Assembly (NCBI GenBank): GCA_030849805.1
Contig: JASANZ010002273.1
Span: 1-64,000, forward strand
Length of the DNA stretch: 64,000 nucleotides
Origin: Sergeia podlipaevii
Taxonomy: Eukaryota > Euglenozoa > Kinetoplastea > Trypanosomatida > Trypanosomatidae
Direction: 5' to 3'
The notes beneath the pieces are model-generated. The model saw only the letters and a program-made list of their open reading frames with translations. It ran no database searches and had not been told where the DNA came from. Position numbers and translations under genes: made by a program. Positions 44,801 through 56,790 of this stretch are shown here, in pieces (position 1 is the first letter of the stretch; every line of letters begins with the position of its first letter).

Positions 44801-47800
44801 GAGGGTATCGACTGTGTCACCTGGATCAGGGGGGCAGCTGCAGTGGCGCCTTGGTTCTGGCGACACGCATAACAGTCGAAGATGCAGACGCCTGCAGCAG
44901 CAACTACACGGACATATCGACAACGGCGCGGATCCCCGTGCGTTCGCTTCCTACTCGTACTTGCAGCCTCACTACTCACATTTGGACTCTCTCAACTCCG
45001 TACATCTTCACTTAGACGGCTGGGACGCCGGCACTGCGTCTTCCACTGCTAACTCCAGTCTATGCAGCGCCAAGCAGCAGCAGCAACAACAACAATTGCT
45101 GCCACAGAGCAGCAATACGTGGATACGGACTGTGACACCTTCCTCGGCAAATGGGAGCTCCACAGTGTTTACTGTTGCCGCTGCTGTTGCTTCTGCCGGA
45201 GCCGCACAAGGTGCGGGTTTTGCGAGGAGTGAGGGAGGGACCCCCCTTCCCCTGCGACAGACCACAGGGTCATCCTCTGCGGTAGGGGGTGGCACGAGCA
45301 CTGTGGCGTCCTCGCTCCCCATCCCGGCTCAGCGTACCCCTATTGGCGTTACTCTTGTCGTCGACGCAGAGGCTTATGGACACATTCAGCATCAACTACA
45401 ACAGCTATCAGCGCCGCCAGCAGGCCCGGTACACCTGTCCTCTCCACTTCCACAATTTGTAGGGCCACAAGCGGCGCATCGCCAATGGGACATTGATATG
45501 ACCTCTGGGTCTGAATATAGCCAGCGTATGATGCCACCTGATGGGGGACTTGGAAGCACCACGAGCAGTCACTTTCTTTGTCACGAGGCTTCCGACCCTC
45601 ATGCGAGCACACTTGCGCCTCTTCATAAAGATGTGACTTTTGCTTCCGAGGATGCGGCGGTGGAGGATGCAATGAGGTTGCGCAACAACAGTAGTAGTAG
45701 TGGTGACGCCATGACTGCAGCAGCGGCATCGATTGGAGAGGTGGGGAGGCTGGTCAACGCACGCTCCAGGGTTGTTGTGCACGAAGAGCCATACACATTG
45801 CGCAGCAGTGCTGCTGACACAGCAACGAAATACGAGGAAGGCAGCGGCCGGAATCGGTCAGCACTGCATGGTTGCGCTTCCCCATCTGGGCGACCACAAC
45901 AGCCGCCGCCGCCGCAGCAGCAGCAACCAGCGAGCAAAGCCAGCGTATTGCTTGACTTCTTCTGTCTGCACAAGACTCTGGTGCAGGGGGAGTGGCGGGG
46001 CTGGTTCGAGGCGTTCTGTGTTCACTTGCTGGAAGCAAGCCCGTCTTCATGTATTGCGGCGTGCGTGAGATTGGTGAAGATGCATAAACTATCGGTGGCG
46101 TACTCTGACATATTGCCTATTGCTTTACTTTCTTGCCTTGTGCACATGTCACTCGATGATATGACGGCGTGGGTGCGGGCGCTGCGGGAGTTCTATAGCT
46201 GGCATCGTCATTACGTGCCTCATCTGGTTGCGAGTGAGTTGGCGCGTATAGGGCATTACATTCGCTTGTATAGCCGCTCGCTATTTCCGGCATCTATCTA
46301 CTCCGTCATCACCACCTACATCACTGCCGACTTTGCTGCCGAGATGGCCTATAGGGCTCTGAACCCACCCTTGGCGATCTTCTATATTGAAGAGGAATTA
46401 GTCCAGTCTTATACGTGGAGCCGTGTGGCTCACATGATGATGTTTTTGGACGATATGAACGAGTTCAAGGATCGCTCCCTTTTGCTGAATGATACACTTG
46501 TGCGGCGGTTCATGGCTTCGTCACTGGCGCTCTACACTGGGCAGGACGCCAATAGCATTCCTGTGGGTAGCGCAAGGGATGCCTTGGGGGCGATTGATCG
46601 GGCTCCGGTGACCGTGAGTGCGGTGCTGCTGGAACTTTTTGGGTTGAATGAAGCAGCGGCGGAGAGATTTATGGAGCCGTACGCGGCGATACTTGCACAT
46701 GATGACACAAGTATTTGGAAAAGATGGAAGAAAGAAAAGAGAGAGGGGACATCAAAAGAGGCGACAGCCATAGAGACGGGGGACGTTGAAGGTTTGAAGA
46801 GCGGCGAGAGCGAAGCTAATGGACTCAATATAGCAGTTGAGAAGGAAACACGCACGATCAATGTACAGACGACAGCTAGTGGCACGGACACATGCTCACC
46901 TTCCTCGGCGGCGACATCACAAAGCAAACAGAGGAGTGCAGAGAAGGTACAGCTCAAGACTGCTTCACCTCACCTTCTCCCTATTGCATCTTCACCTTCA
47001 CCTGGTCTGCCGTCACAGCTATCTGCAGGTGACTTGCTAATACTCCCTGAGCATGTGCTTGGTGCCATGCGGTGCTATGTGCGCATGCTAGATTTTGAGT
47101 GCGTGCTGCAGCTCTGGAGCCGGGTGAAGCACAAGCCCTTTTACATTGACGCCACCGCGAGGCAGAACCGTAGTCACAACTTTAACTTTGGCTCATCAAG
47201 CAACTACCCCAGTTTGTCTCCACATTCTCCGCAGCAACAGACAGGTAGCAGCGGCACTATCCCTGTGAATGGGACACGGCCCGTTACGGTCGCGGACTCT
47301 CCGCTGCTTGACCAAGGCAGTGTTGATCGCTTCACTGAGATCCCTGATTTGCCACAAAAATCGCTTTCTCATATGTCTCTGGACAGGGCCTACGCGTTGG
47401 GCAAGGCAGGCCCAGTGCCAGCTACCATCGCCAGCTACGTCGGCCTCGCTGCAGAGGCGCTTTCCCGCTGGGACGTTGTGCAGGAGGTGACGAACTACGT
47501 GCTGAGGGATGGCGATCATTGTGACGCTGCCGCCGCCGCAGCGCAGCGTCAAACTCCAGGAAGCTCTGTGCATGAGTCGCCCTTTCAGAGTCCCTTGACA
47601 CCTGGGCTACAGGATCTTGGCCTCATAGGTAGCCCGCTGTATGAGCAGGGACGCAGCAGCGGAACATCAACCGGCTTCGGCGCCTTTTCTGTCTCCCACG
47701 ACACGAGTCGCGCAGGAGATAGTCACCCATATGGTGACTTCATGCCACATGAGGAGCGTTTTGCGGAACCAAATGCATGGGAGACGGATGGGGAAGTGAC

Positions 47801-50768
47801 TGAGTACAGTGCTGACCAGGAGCTTATCTTGCCCCTCTTCCGACAACTTGAGATCTTCCGTGGCGCGGCACTCGTGGCCTCACGGGAGTACGATAAGGCG
47901 AAGCTGGTTCTTGCCTCTGTTCGCGAGTCTCTGCGTGGGTCCTACGCGGTGTTTCATACAGAGAACACGCGCGTGAAACTGGAGCAGGACAGTATGTTTC
48001 AGCAGATCTCCGATCTTGAGGAAGGTATCCACGCAATCGAGTTGTCCACACTTGACAAGGACGGCAATGTGAAGAGCAGTGGAGCAGAGATACCCAGCGG
48101 AGGCGCAGGAGGTGCTGCTGCTGCTGCTGGTGGTGCTACCGCCGGTAGTGGCGGTGCTACAAGCCTAGGCAGTGGTGGCGCTGCAGCAACGGGGAGCTTG
48201 AACGGAGGAAGCAGCGGCGCTGGAGGCACAAGAAGAGGCGGAGGAGTGGACAGCGCTGAAGATGTCGAGCTGCCACCTGGCGTCAGTTTTGCTGATATGG
48301 GTCGCGAGGTCAAGGGCCGTATTTACAAAGAGTCCACTATTCATCGACTCAAGAACATCGCGTGCAGGTCTCTTCCGATGAGCAGCACTGTGCTGCAGCG
48401 CTTTGAGGTGATTGCAGTGCGTAGTGCGTTGGTGCCTCCATACTGGCAGCTAGGTAGCATTCTTGTTCTTTGTGAGCATATCGAGAGCATTGGGCTGCCG
48501 ATGCGGTCAGCGATGACGCTGGAGCACTTCTCGCGCTTGCACACGACCAGCTTGAATCAAAAGGCAATGGAGGACTACAGACAGCAGCTCCAGCTGGAGA
48601 AGTACCGCCGCCTTGTGCGCAACCTTGCCCGACCTGCGGATCTGCGCGAACTGTACGGTGATATCACAGCTTCCTTGCGACGCAACATCGCGGTTACCTC
48701 CGTCGGCAACCGGGAGAAGCAGAAGCAAGGTGAAGTGGAGGAGGAGGAAGATAATGGAGAGGGGGGCGGCGACGTGGCGGTGATTTCGCTAGACCATACG
48801 CTGGAGCTGGCACATAGCCATCACTGCCGCAACGATGGCGAGCACAGTCGGTTTAGCAGCGGTCGCAGATGCAGTCGGCATCACACAGGCGCGATGCTTT
48901 CAGTCTCAGAACTTGGCAATGCAGCGCTGACGCCGTACCAGGTGGAGCTGCTTCTCTTGAATGTTGCCTGCAGGCGGCGGATGCAGCGGATCATGGATTG
49001 CGTGGGACGTCAGGCCGCCCTGCAGACACGGGCGGTTGGCGTTGCACCGTCTTCTCCAGGCGCGAAAGTGGGGGCTGGTATGGGCCTCGGGTTGCAAGAG
49101 CCCCTGTCCCCCATGTCCAGCTCCCTTGCTCGCCGCTTTTCCCGTAGTCCTCGTATTGTTGGCTTGCCGCAAGGGCAGTCTCCCCCTCATCGCACCCATC
49201 AGCACTCCTACCATGGCAGCAGCGGCGCCGCGGGATCGCATCGATCTTTAACGTTTGGGTGGTTCGGCTCTGCAGGCGGCGGTGGTGCGGACGGCGCTGT
49301 TGCGGGGGGACCTGCGGACGATCGGCTGCACTCGCTCGGCTTTTTCCGTGCGCAGACCACGTCGAGCTCCTTCCTGACAGGTACGATGGATGACGTCTCG
49401 GCCACTGCGACGGAAAAAGGAGTGTCTGGGGCTGGGCGTGGCGCAGCCGCAATGGCAAGCGGAACAGCAGCAACAGCAGGAGGAGGAGGAACTGCGGCAG
49501 CGGCGTCGCCGTGGTGGGAGGAGGCAGCTTCATCGGGTGTAGCTGACATGGGGGATGGCAGTGGTGAGATGGACGAGGAGCAAGGCGAAGAAGACCTCAC
49601 GGCTGAAACCGCACTTCTGGCAGAGTACTACCTCCTTGAGCACACCATCTCCGTTACGAGCTACATCCCATCCGTGTGGCGTGAGTTCGGACTTCTCCTC
49701 TTCGATGTATGTTTGGCAATTCACAACGAGTGGAAGTTGACCCACGACACGCCGACGCTGCACAACTTCTGGCAGCAGTCCGCCAAGGCTATCAGTGCCT
49801 TGCAACAGGCTGCGCTGCTGTGGCATGCAGGGGCGGAGAGCGCGGAGGGCGGCATCGGAACTTTTGCCACCGCTTCACATCGGCGCCGACGTCATGCGCG
49901 AAGTGCGCTACCAGCAGCACACTTGATGCTCAAGGCGCTCTTTCTAGCTCTGCAATGTGAGGAGAGCAGTCAGTACCATCGCAGCAAGGAGGGCGGGGAA
50001 AAGGACGAGTCTGGAAATGTGGGTGGCGCTACACCACACACTAGCACTACTGCGGCGAAGACACATGGCAAGACCAAAAAAGAAAACTCAACCACTGCGG
50101 CAACATCCTCTCCAGAGGGGGGACTATCGCCAGCAAAACAGGCGGTACAATGCCAAGGCTTTGCCTCTCTCGACTTTTCAGCTCCAATGTTCCGGCAGTG
50201 GGCTTCTATTGCCCCTTTTCTTGTGAACGCCGCCGCCTCCTTCCCGCCCATGTACGAGGCGCTTCGAGACATGTGCGCTCGCTCGCGGTACCTCCTGCAT
50301 CAGCTCATATTTCACCTTGTGTCAACTTTCGAGCACCCATACGAGACCCGCTTTGCACAGAAGCGGCACACTGGCATGGAGGCTCTCGTTGCCAGTGGCA
50401 CGGCTGCTGGAGGAACGACAGAGGCGAGGGGTGTGGAGGCATCGTCGCCAGGAGGTGTGGCGGGGCTTGGAACGGTGACGAGCATGGACTGGGATTCGCA
50501 AACCCCTCTTGCCTCTGGCGCGCCTCTTTTCTTCTCTGAAGGCGCTGCTAGGTCTGACTCGCACGTGCCCTTCATGGAGAACAGCGGCAGAGCTATGACG
50601 TCGTCTTCATCTTTGGCGAATTTGGCAAATACATCGCCTGCTTCCTTCTCTTTTTCTACTACGCTCCTCCCTTCAGAAGCAGCTGCGGCTACCGGTGGCG
50701 GCTCCATGTCTTCTAGCAATCTACATCAACATCCCCCATTTTATCGGACTGGCTCGCACCATCGGTTA

Positions 50769-50799
<31 letters not shown>

Positions 50800-53700
50800 G
50801 CGGCACTTCTGGCAGCGTCGGTAGTGGCGCTGGCAATCATCTCGGTAGCCATCACGATGGCCAGGGTCATCGCACTCAGCAGCGTCTTCATCTCCAGCAG
50901 CAGCAACAACCACAACAACACCAAGAGGAAGAGAGCCAGAAACAGATTGAGATTGCATCAACGCTTCTTCACGATTTGGCCGAGGCCAGCCGCTACAGCC
51001 GCGCTGTGATTCTGCAGACGATGCGATTTTGCCACTTTGCGCAGGCCATACACCACCGACCCTCATCTGTCTCGCCGTCGGTGGGATCTATGGATGGCCG
51101 CAATCATGGTGGTATCAAAGAGAGTAGCAACTCTACAGTAAGCGGCACTACGCGCGTACTTGAGTTGAACCTGGAGGACGGCTTCTGCAGGCTACCAGCG
51201 CCGCTGTGGTTTCTTCCAACAGGGATGGGAAGCGAGATGGATGCCCCGGCTAGCGACGAGGATGAGGCTTCTTATGGGCGGTCTTCGTCCGCTGCTGCTG
51301 CTGCTGCACGTGGCGTTGGTAGCAATGGTGGTGATGCAGGCCGTAGAGGTGGGGGCTCCGCTTCTTCAATGCCGCGTGGAGGGTTGCGTCTTGGCGAGCC
51401 GAGCACCTTCCAGTGCAATTTGAAAATCATTCTTCATGTGCGGCGCCACCCACTCCGCTACTGTGCACCACAGTTTGCGCGAGAGGAGATCCTTACCTTG
51501 TTTCTCTCTGATGGCTCCTCATTCCGCCTTCATCACGCAGTTGAAAGGCGCCTTACCTTTTCTAAATATGGCGAGAAGGGCGGTGGTGGACATCAACGTA
51601 GTTACGGTAAGTGCAATGGCGAGACTATCGTTACAAGTAGTACCTCGACTCAACCCCTGCACAACCACCACCACAACAATAACGACACATGGACCACGAC
51701 GGCGTATGCATCCCCGCTTACCCCAACCATTGAAGGCGCAAACCCACCGGAGGCATCGACAGAGAGCTCGCCAGATCACTCTTGCCACACACGGGTACCA
51801 GAGCGGTCATCGTCGCAGCGGCGAAGGCATCGCGTCAGGAGCGCGAACTCGGCTGTGGGAGGACAGGGCAAGGAGGATGAGGGCACCTTGAGTAACTCAA
51901 CTGTGACTGAGGATTCTGCGGGGGTGTTTGTTGATGTGTGCACACACACCTGCGGTGGAGGTCTGTATGATGTGCAGGATGAATCATCAGCGCAGAGCGC
52001 GGGGCCTGGCGGAGGCGCCAGTGAGGCTGAGTGGCAACAGCACACACATTGCGATAACTCAAGTGTCTCCTTCAAGTACAGGATGAATACTACTGTCTCT
52101 ACTAGGGCTGCTTCTCCTCTTTCTGCTTCGGGGGGTCCTCATGACCATCATCATGGCTACGTGATGCCTTACGCATCTATGGAGTGCGCCATCAACTTTC
52201 TTCTTTGCCACGTGCCGCTCTCACACTTGCGTTCTCCTCTGGTGCTCCCCATCAGCGTGCAGGACTCTCTGACCTTGCTGCCTGATCGCACCACCCGCAT
52301 CGCGGAGGGCTCCGCTTGGTACGGCACCTTGCCGCCAACGCTACGCTATGACACTGCTCTTGCGAGCTGTGCCTCTGCACCTTCCTCTCTCTACTTCCTA
52401 CAGGCAGAGTACGAGTCCTACTTGCAACGAAGTGCAGCGGCGGAGGTGATACAGGCCTACGCAGCGGAAGCAGCATACACGGAGGACGGCTGTACGATGT
52501 CATCGGCAGCGGCGCACAAGAAGGGAAAGGGCGTTGACGAGGATGGGGCACAGTCGCGTAACAACAAGAGGATGACAGGCACCTTCGTGGATAGTCGGGC
52601 GAGCAGCATGTTTGAGAACAGCGGCCTGCGCAGTGATGGCAATTGCTTTCCACTTTCGCGAGAGGACTTCCTTCGGGGTGGTGATACGGAGGACACCACG
52701 GATGGCGGTACTACCGCTTATGCAAACAGTTTGGCGACGACGACGACGACAGCCACGGTGCCACCCAGCGAGGCAGCGGCGGAGATGCTAGGGACTGGTT
52801 TTGCTGGTTGCACAATCAAAGGGTACACAAGCCGGGTCGCTTTCCAGGGCTTACTGGCTGCAGCATTTGATGGCGGCAGCGCTGGGCTTCTCTGCGCTCA
52901 CATTGAAATACTGCTGCGCCGTGACGCGGAGTTTAAAAGTCGTCTGTGCAGCAGAACAGGTGGTGGCAAGAGCAGAGGCAACAAACGTCACGCTGCTGAG
53001 AGGATCCCGCTTACTGAAGGTGTTGACCCGACGACTGTTACAGGTGCATCATCTTCTGCAGAGGACCCCGAGATGCCATACTTGCTACCCAGGCCTCGCG
53101 AGTACTTGGAGTCCCTTCTTGCGCAGTTGCGCGAGGTGGAGCGAGTACACACCGCAAGCCTGGAGGAGCTCGAGTTTGAACTGCAGCAGCAGTTGCAGTT
53201 GCGAGGGGCGCCTGTTGAAAGGGACATGAAAAAGGAAGAGAAAGCGGCAACAGAAGAAATCAAAACAAAACCCAACGAGGGCGAAAGTGGCGAGGTCTCT
53301 GCGAGTGCCAATGGAGGCGGAGAGGAGGAAGGAGAAGAGATAAAGAGTCCTTCATTGCCAACTGTCTCAGATCGCAAGCGGCGGCCTCTTCTTACCATTT
53401 ACGTTGCTGACATCGCCGTCACCGCCGGCGGGCTGTCTTCCACAGCGACGGCGGGGGCGGCTACGATGTCAATGCCTAACGCTGGAAAGGTCGACGAGAA
53501 GGATTTAGCAAGCAAGATGAGACAGCTGAAGAAGCGGAAGGCGCAACTGCACGCCTCGCTTAAGCGGCAAGTCCGCTTGACACTTCTTAGAGCGGAATCC
53601 ACGCGCTCTGCTGGCGCCTTGCAGCGTGCAATGACGGCAGAGGTGGCGGATGCAACACACTGGATGGCGGCGCGCCGGACGTACTCAGAGGAGTTGGCGG

Positions 53701-55994
53701 AGTGGAGCATTGCGCAGTATCTTTTTGATGTTCCACGTAGAGAGTGTGGCAGCTTGTTTATTGACAGCAGCACAGGCCATGTAGCGATGCGAGATGTTGG
53801 TAAGTACGCACTACAGCAGCAGCAGCCAGGGAAGCACGCTGATGCTCTTTCCCGTTGCTCTTCTTTTGCCTTTGTGTCTAACGGCGAGACCCCTCATTAC
53901 ACATCCACCTGGGCATCACAACTTTCTTCAACGGATCAGCCTCTACAGCACTTTGGTTACCACCACCACCACAGCAAGGACGTGCGAGACGGAGGGGATG
54001 GAGACGAGGAGGATTGCAGCTTTTTCTCTCCCCACGGCGGTGGTGAGGAAGGTATAGATACCGGTGCTGTGGATGACGATTGTACGAATGCGGCTTCTCT
54101 CGCCAACAACGCCGCCCTGCTTCCGCTTCTGCGCAGCCCGTTCCCCAACACAGATCCATCGCTCTTTCGCTTTACGAAGTGTCTCGTGAAGGCGCTGCCG
54201 TTGGAGAGCCCGTACAATCTCTTTCAGTTCAATGCTGCGCAGGGTCTTTATGACGTCTTTGACTTCGGTCGTGACTTGCACGGCATTACCATCTTTGGCG
54301 TAGACATGCTTGTGCCCTACGCGCTGCGTTCTGGCGCACTCGTACCGTCACCGCCATCACGGTTACCACATGTCTCGGCGCCGCCCGGTGCTGCTGATAC
54401 CGCTTGGCCATCACATGGAGAGACGGCGCTGTCAGCGCAAGCAGCGAGTAACAAGCACGTGCCGGCGGCGCACCATCGTCCTCGTCATCACCACCACGAG
54501 CGTAGTGCCAGTGACAATCACTTTCCTGCCAATGGGCCACACAGCACAAACTGCCGTGAAGAGCTGCATGATACAGCACCTCCTTCTTCTGCGCGATTGC
54601 TTGACGCAGAAGCAGTCTCTCCGCCAGGTGCGGCAGCGAGCATCACCACCACGACAGACCGTACGCAGACGTCATCCCTGCAACTGATTTCGTCCCCGCA
54701 CGAGGGCTCCAGTCTGCCAGGAGTAGCAGCAGCGGCAGAAAAGAAAGAAGAAGGAGAGGGAGAGGGGGAAGGCAGTGCTGTTGTTGAGACGCTTTTTGTT
54801 CCTGAGATACACTTCGGTAGTTTCCCACCTGGGGACCAGCAGCAGCAGCAGCATGATAATGATAGCACTGATAGAGAACATGGCGGTGCTGGTACCACTG
54901 GTGGTGGTGATGGTGCTGGGGGTAGTCAGTATCATCACAGCTTGACCTCGCTTGCACGTAGTAGCTCAACCCCGATGCTACCCGGCGCATCCTGCACTAC
55001 ACAGCCACCCAATGAACGACTTGGTACCGATACCAGTAGTAATCAGGGTGAGGGCGGCGGCGACGGTGAAGGCGAGTATGTACACGCCATGGAAGGTAGC
55101 CCCCACCACACTTCGACTGCGATGTTGAGTGTCGACAAGGAGTTTGACGGTGAGGAGGGCAGATTTGGCGAAAGCACAGTGACCGGCACGGATAGCGTTA
55201 CACAGGGTCCTCGGCGTACCTCTACCGTGGCGCGCACGTCATACACAATCACTTCACCTGCGTCACCCGTGGAGGGTGAGGGAGGGGAGCTTGGAGGGGC
55301 TTTCATGCATTCGCCGTGGTCTCCCTCTACGCACCAAGTGGATGCCCATCACAACCATCATACCCAGCAGCAGCATGATGCGACCCCTGCTTCGGATAGG
55401 CGCCACTCCTCTTCGTCGCCTTCTCTGCTGTCCCCGCAGGGACTGCGGTCATTTTCTGATGGCACTTCCCAAGGTGGTGGTGCTGCTGCTGCCGCCCTTT
55501 CTCCTCCGCCACCTCCCCCTCGTTGCTTTAACTGTGCCTCGCTCCACATGAAGCTCTCACGCGATCTACCACTGATGCGACTGCCCGGGGTGGAAACGAA
55601 GACTAGAGACTTGGTAATGGCGAGCCTACGAGAGCGGCGAGCTGAAGACGAGGCCGTGGTGCGGGACATATGTGCGCAGTTTTGTGGGGCGACTGAGAGC
55701 GAGCGCAGCGATGGCGTGAAGAGTCTTTCTACTTCACAGACAGTGTCTGTGAGCACAGGTGAGGCGACTACTGGAAAGGACGAAGAGACGGCTAGCGGTG
55801 CTAGTGCTACCTTTGTAAGGCAAGAAAGGACAAAGCAGAGAAGGAGAGAGGCTGAGGAGAGTGGTGAGGTGCTCGAAAGCGACTCGGCGTATGGATTTGT
55901 GAACAACCTGATCGTAGCAGCGATAGATGAGAAGAATCTGCTAGGAACTGTCTCCGCCCCACACACATGGCTGCGTTGGGCTCCACAATGGTAG
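33237..55994 (+). CDS. Giant TOR-family PIKK with a destroyed kinase catalytic loop (pseudokinase)
   Basis: One uninterrupted frame of 7,585 residues. HEAT-like helices begin near 875. A block near 2485-2563 (FVVLNDGHLSNRLEAVRILR...PRLRKVLLQELE) corresponds to the TOR HEAT block FVSLNDEVFEIRELA...LRKMLIQILTELE. Blocks at 2981-3045 and 3088-3121 match the TOR region ending LPTxLNV and its partner helices. FAT-like blocks lie at about 4237-4321 and 4604-5508, with a terminal FAT block at 5652-5695. Kinase-fold pieces: a SPKLL/ELAVPGTY-like strand near 5974-5998, an N-lobe near 6056-6109, and a catalytic segment at 6826-6858 that aligns without gaps to mTOR. There, GDRHPSN is PRRECGS: Asp, His and Asn become Arg6834, Glu6836 and Ser6839, while Asp6853 of DFG survives as DVG. 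A C-lobe block lies at 6972-7028. The FATC tail (7550-7585) ends in RWAPQW, like TOR GWCPFW. Disordered Gln/Ser/Gly/Ala-rich inserts separate the blocks. Probably a scaffold, analogous to TRRAP. Confidence 0.85.
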
Positions 55995-56124
55995 CCTGGG
56001 GGGGGGGGGAAAAGTGGCGCAGCGTCTAGGTACTACCGCTCGTTTGTTAGCACTACAAAAACAAACGACAACAAAAGAAAAAAAAGGGAAGAGACGAACA
56101 CAAAAGTTTGGAGATAAACATTTC

Positions 56125-56128
56125 TACA

Positions 56129-56164
<36 letters not shown>

Positions 56165-56176
56165 AAAAAAAAAAAA
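56125..56176. repeat. Compound (AC)n(AG)n poly-A repeat
   Basis: Alternating AC (56125-56146), then AG (to about 56164), then a run of A. It lies in the 3'UTR region of the TOR-like gene. Confidence 0.8.
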
Positions 56177-56619
56177 TAAGGAGGAAAGAGGAAGAAGGAG
56201 AACGGAGAAAAGAAAAGAAGCTTCTAAACTCCGCTATCTGTTTTTTTTTTTTTTGGGGGGGGGGGCTAAACAAGGAGTATCCAAGACTTACTGTAGGAGG
56301 GAGGGGGGTACACTTTACTGGTGCCAACATCTGCACATGATTACGAGAGCACTCTGCAATTTTGCATTTTTTTTGTCTTCCCCGTCTCTTCTTCTCTTTT
56401 TTTTTCGATAGTAGTTGTCCAGAATAGTATACTTTTCTCTAGATTTGGAACACACGTGTTTATTTTTATAATATCTATTTTTTTTTATCATTGAATTGTT
56501 TTGTTTATTTACTTTTAAGTCGGCAACATAGAAGATAAAAGTGGAGTGGGCTTCTGCACCTATACCCCTTTTCTTTCTTTCTAGATTCAGCTAGATAAGC
56601 ACCACCTGTTACCTTTACC

Positions 56620-56651
56620 GTCTTTAATTTTTTTTTTGCTGTACACATTAG
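56620..56651 (+). promoter_or_regulatory. Predicted spliced-leader acceptor for the amidase-like gene
   Basis: A T-rich tract (56621-56640) is followed by ACACATTAG with AG at 56650-56651. Another AG (CCGCAG, 56709-56710) follows a TCTG/TG repeat and is an alternative. The 5'UTR would be about 139 or 80 nt. Confidence 0.35.
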
Positions 56652-56790
56652 TCATATCGATTGCAGCTTTTTATCTGTCTGTCTGTGTGTGTGTGTGTGT
56701 GTGCCCGCAGATTGTATGAAAGACATTTTTTATTTTTATTTTTGAAAAATTTCTCTCCACTTCTTCTAAAAAGAAGAAAGAAAAGACAAC

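Larger units (their letters stand above)
55995..56790 (+). other. Spacer between the TOR-like and amidase-like genes
   Basis: No gene seen. A run of about 12 G follows the stop codon (55998-56009). It also holds a CA/GA/poly-A compound repeat, a T-run followed by a G-run (56241-56265), and pyrimidine tracts before the next ORF. Confidence 0.6.
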
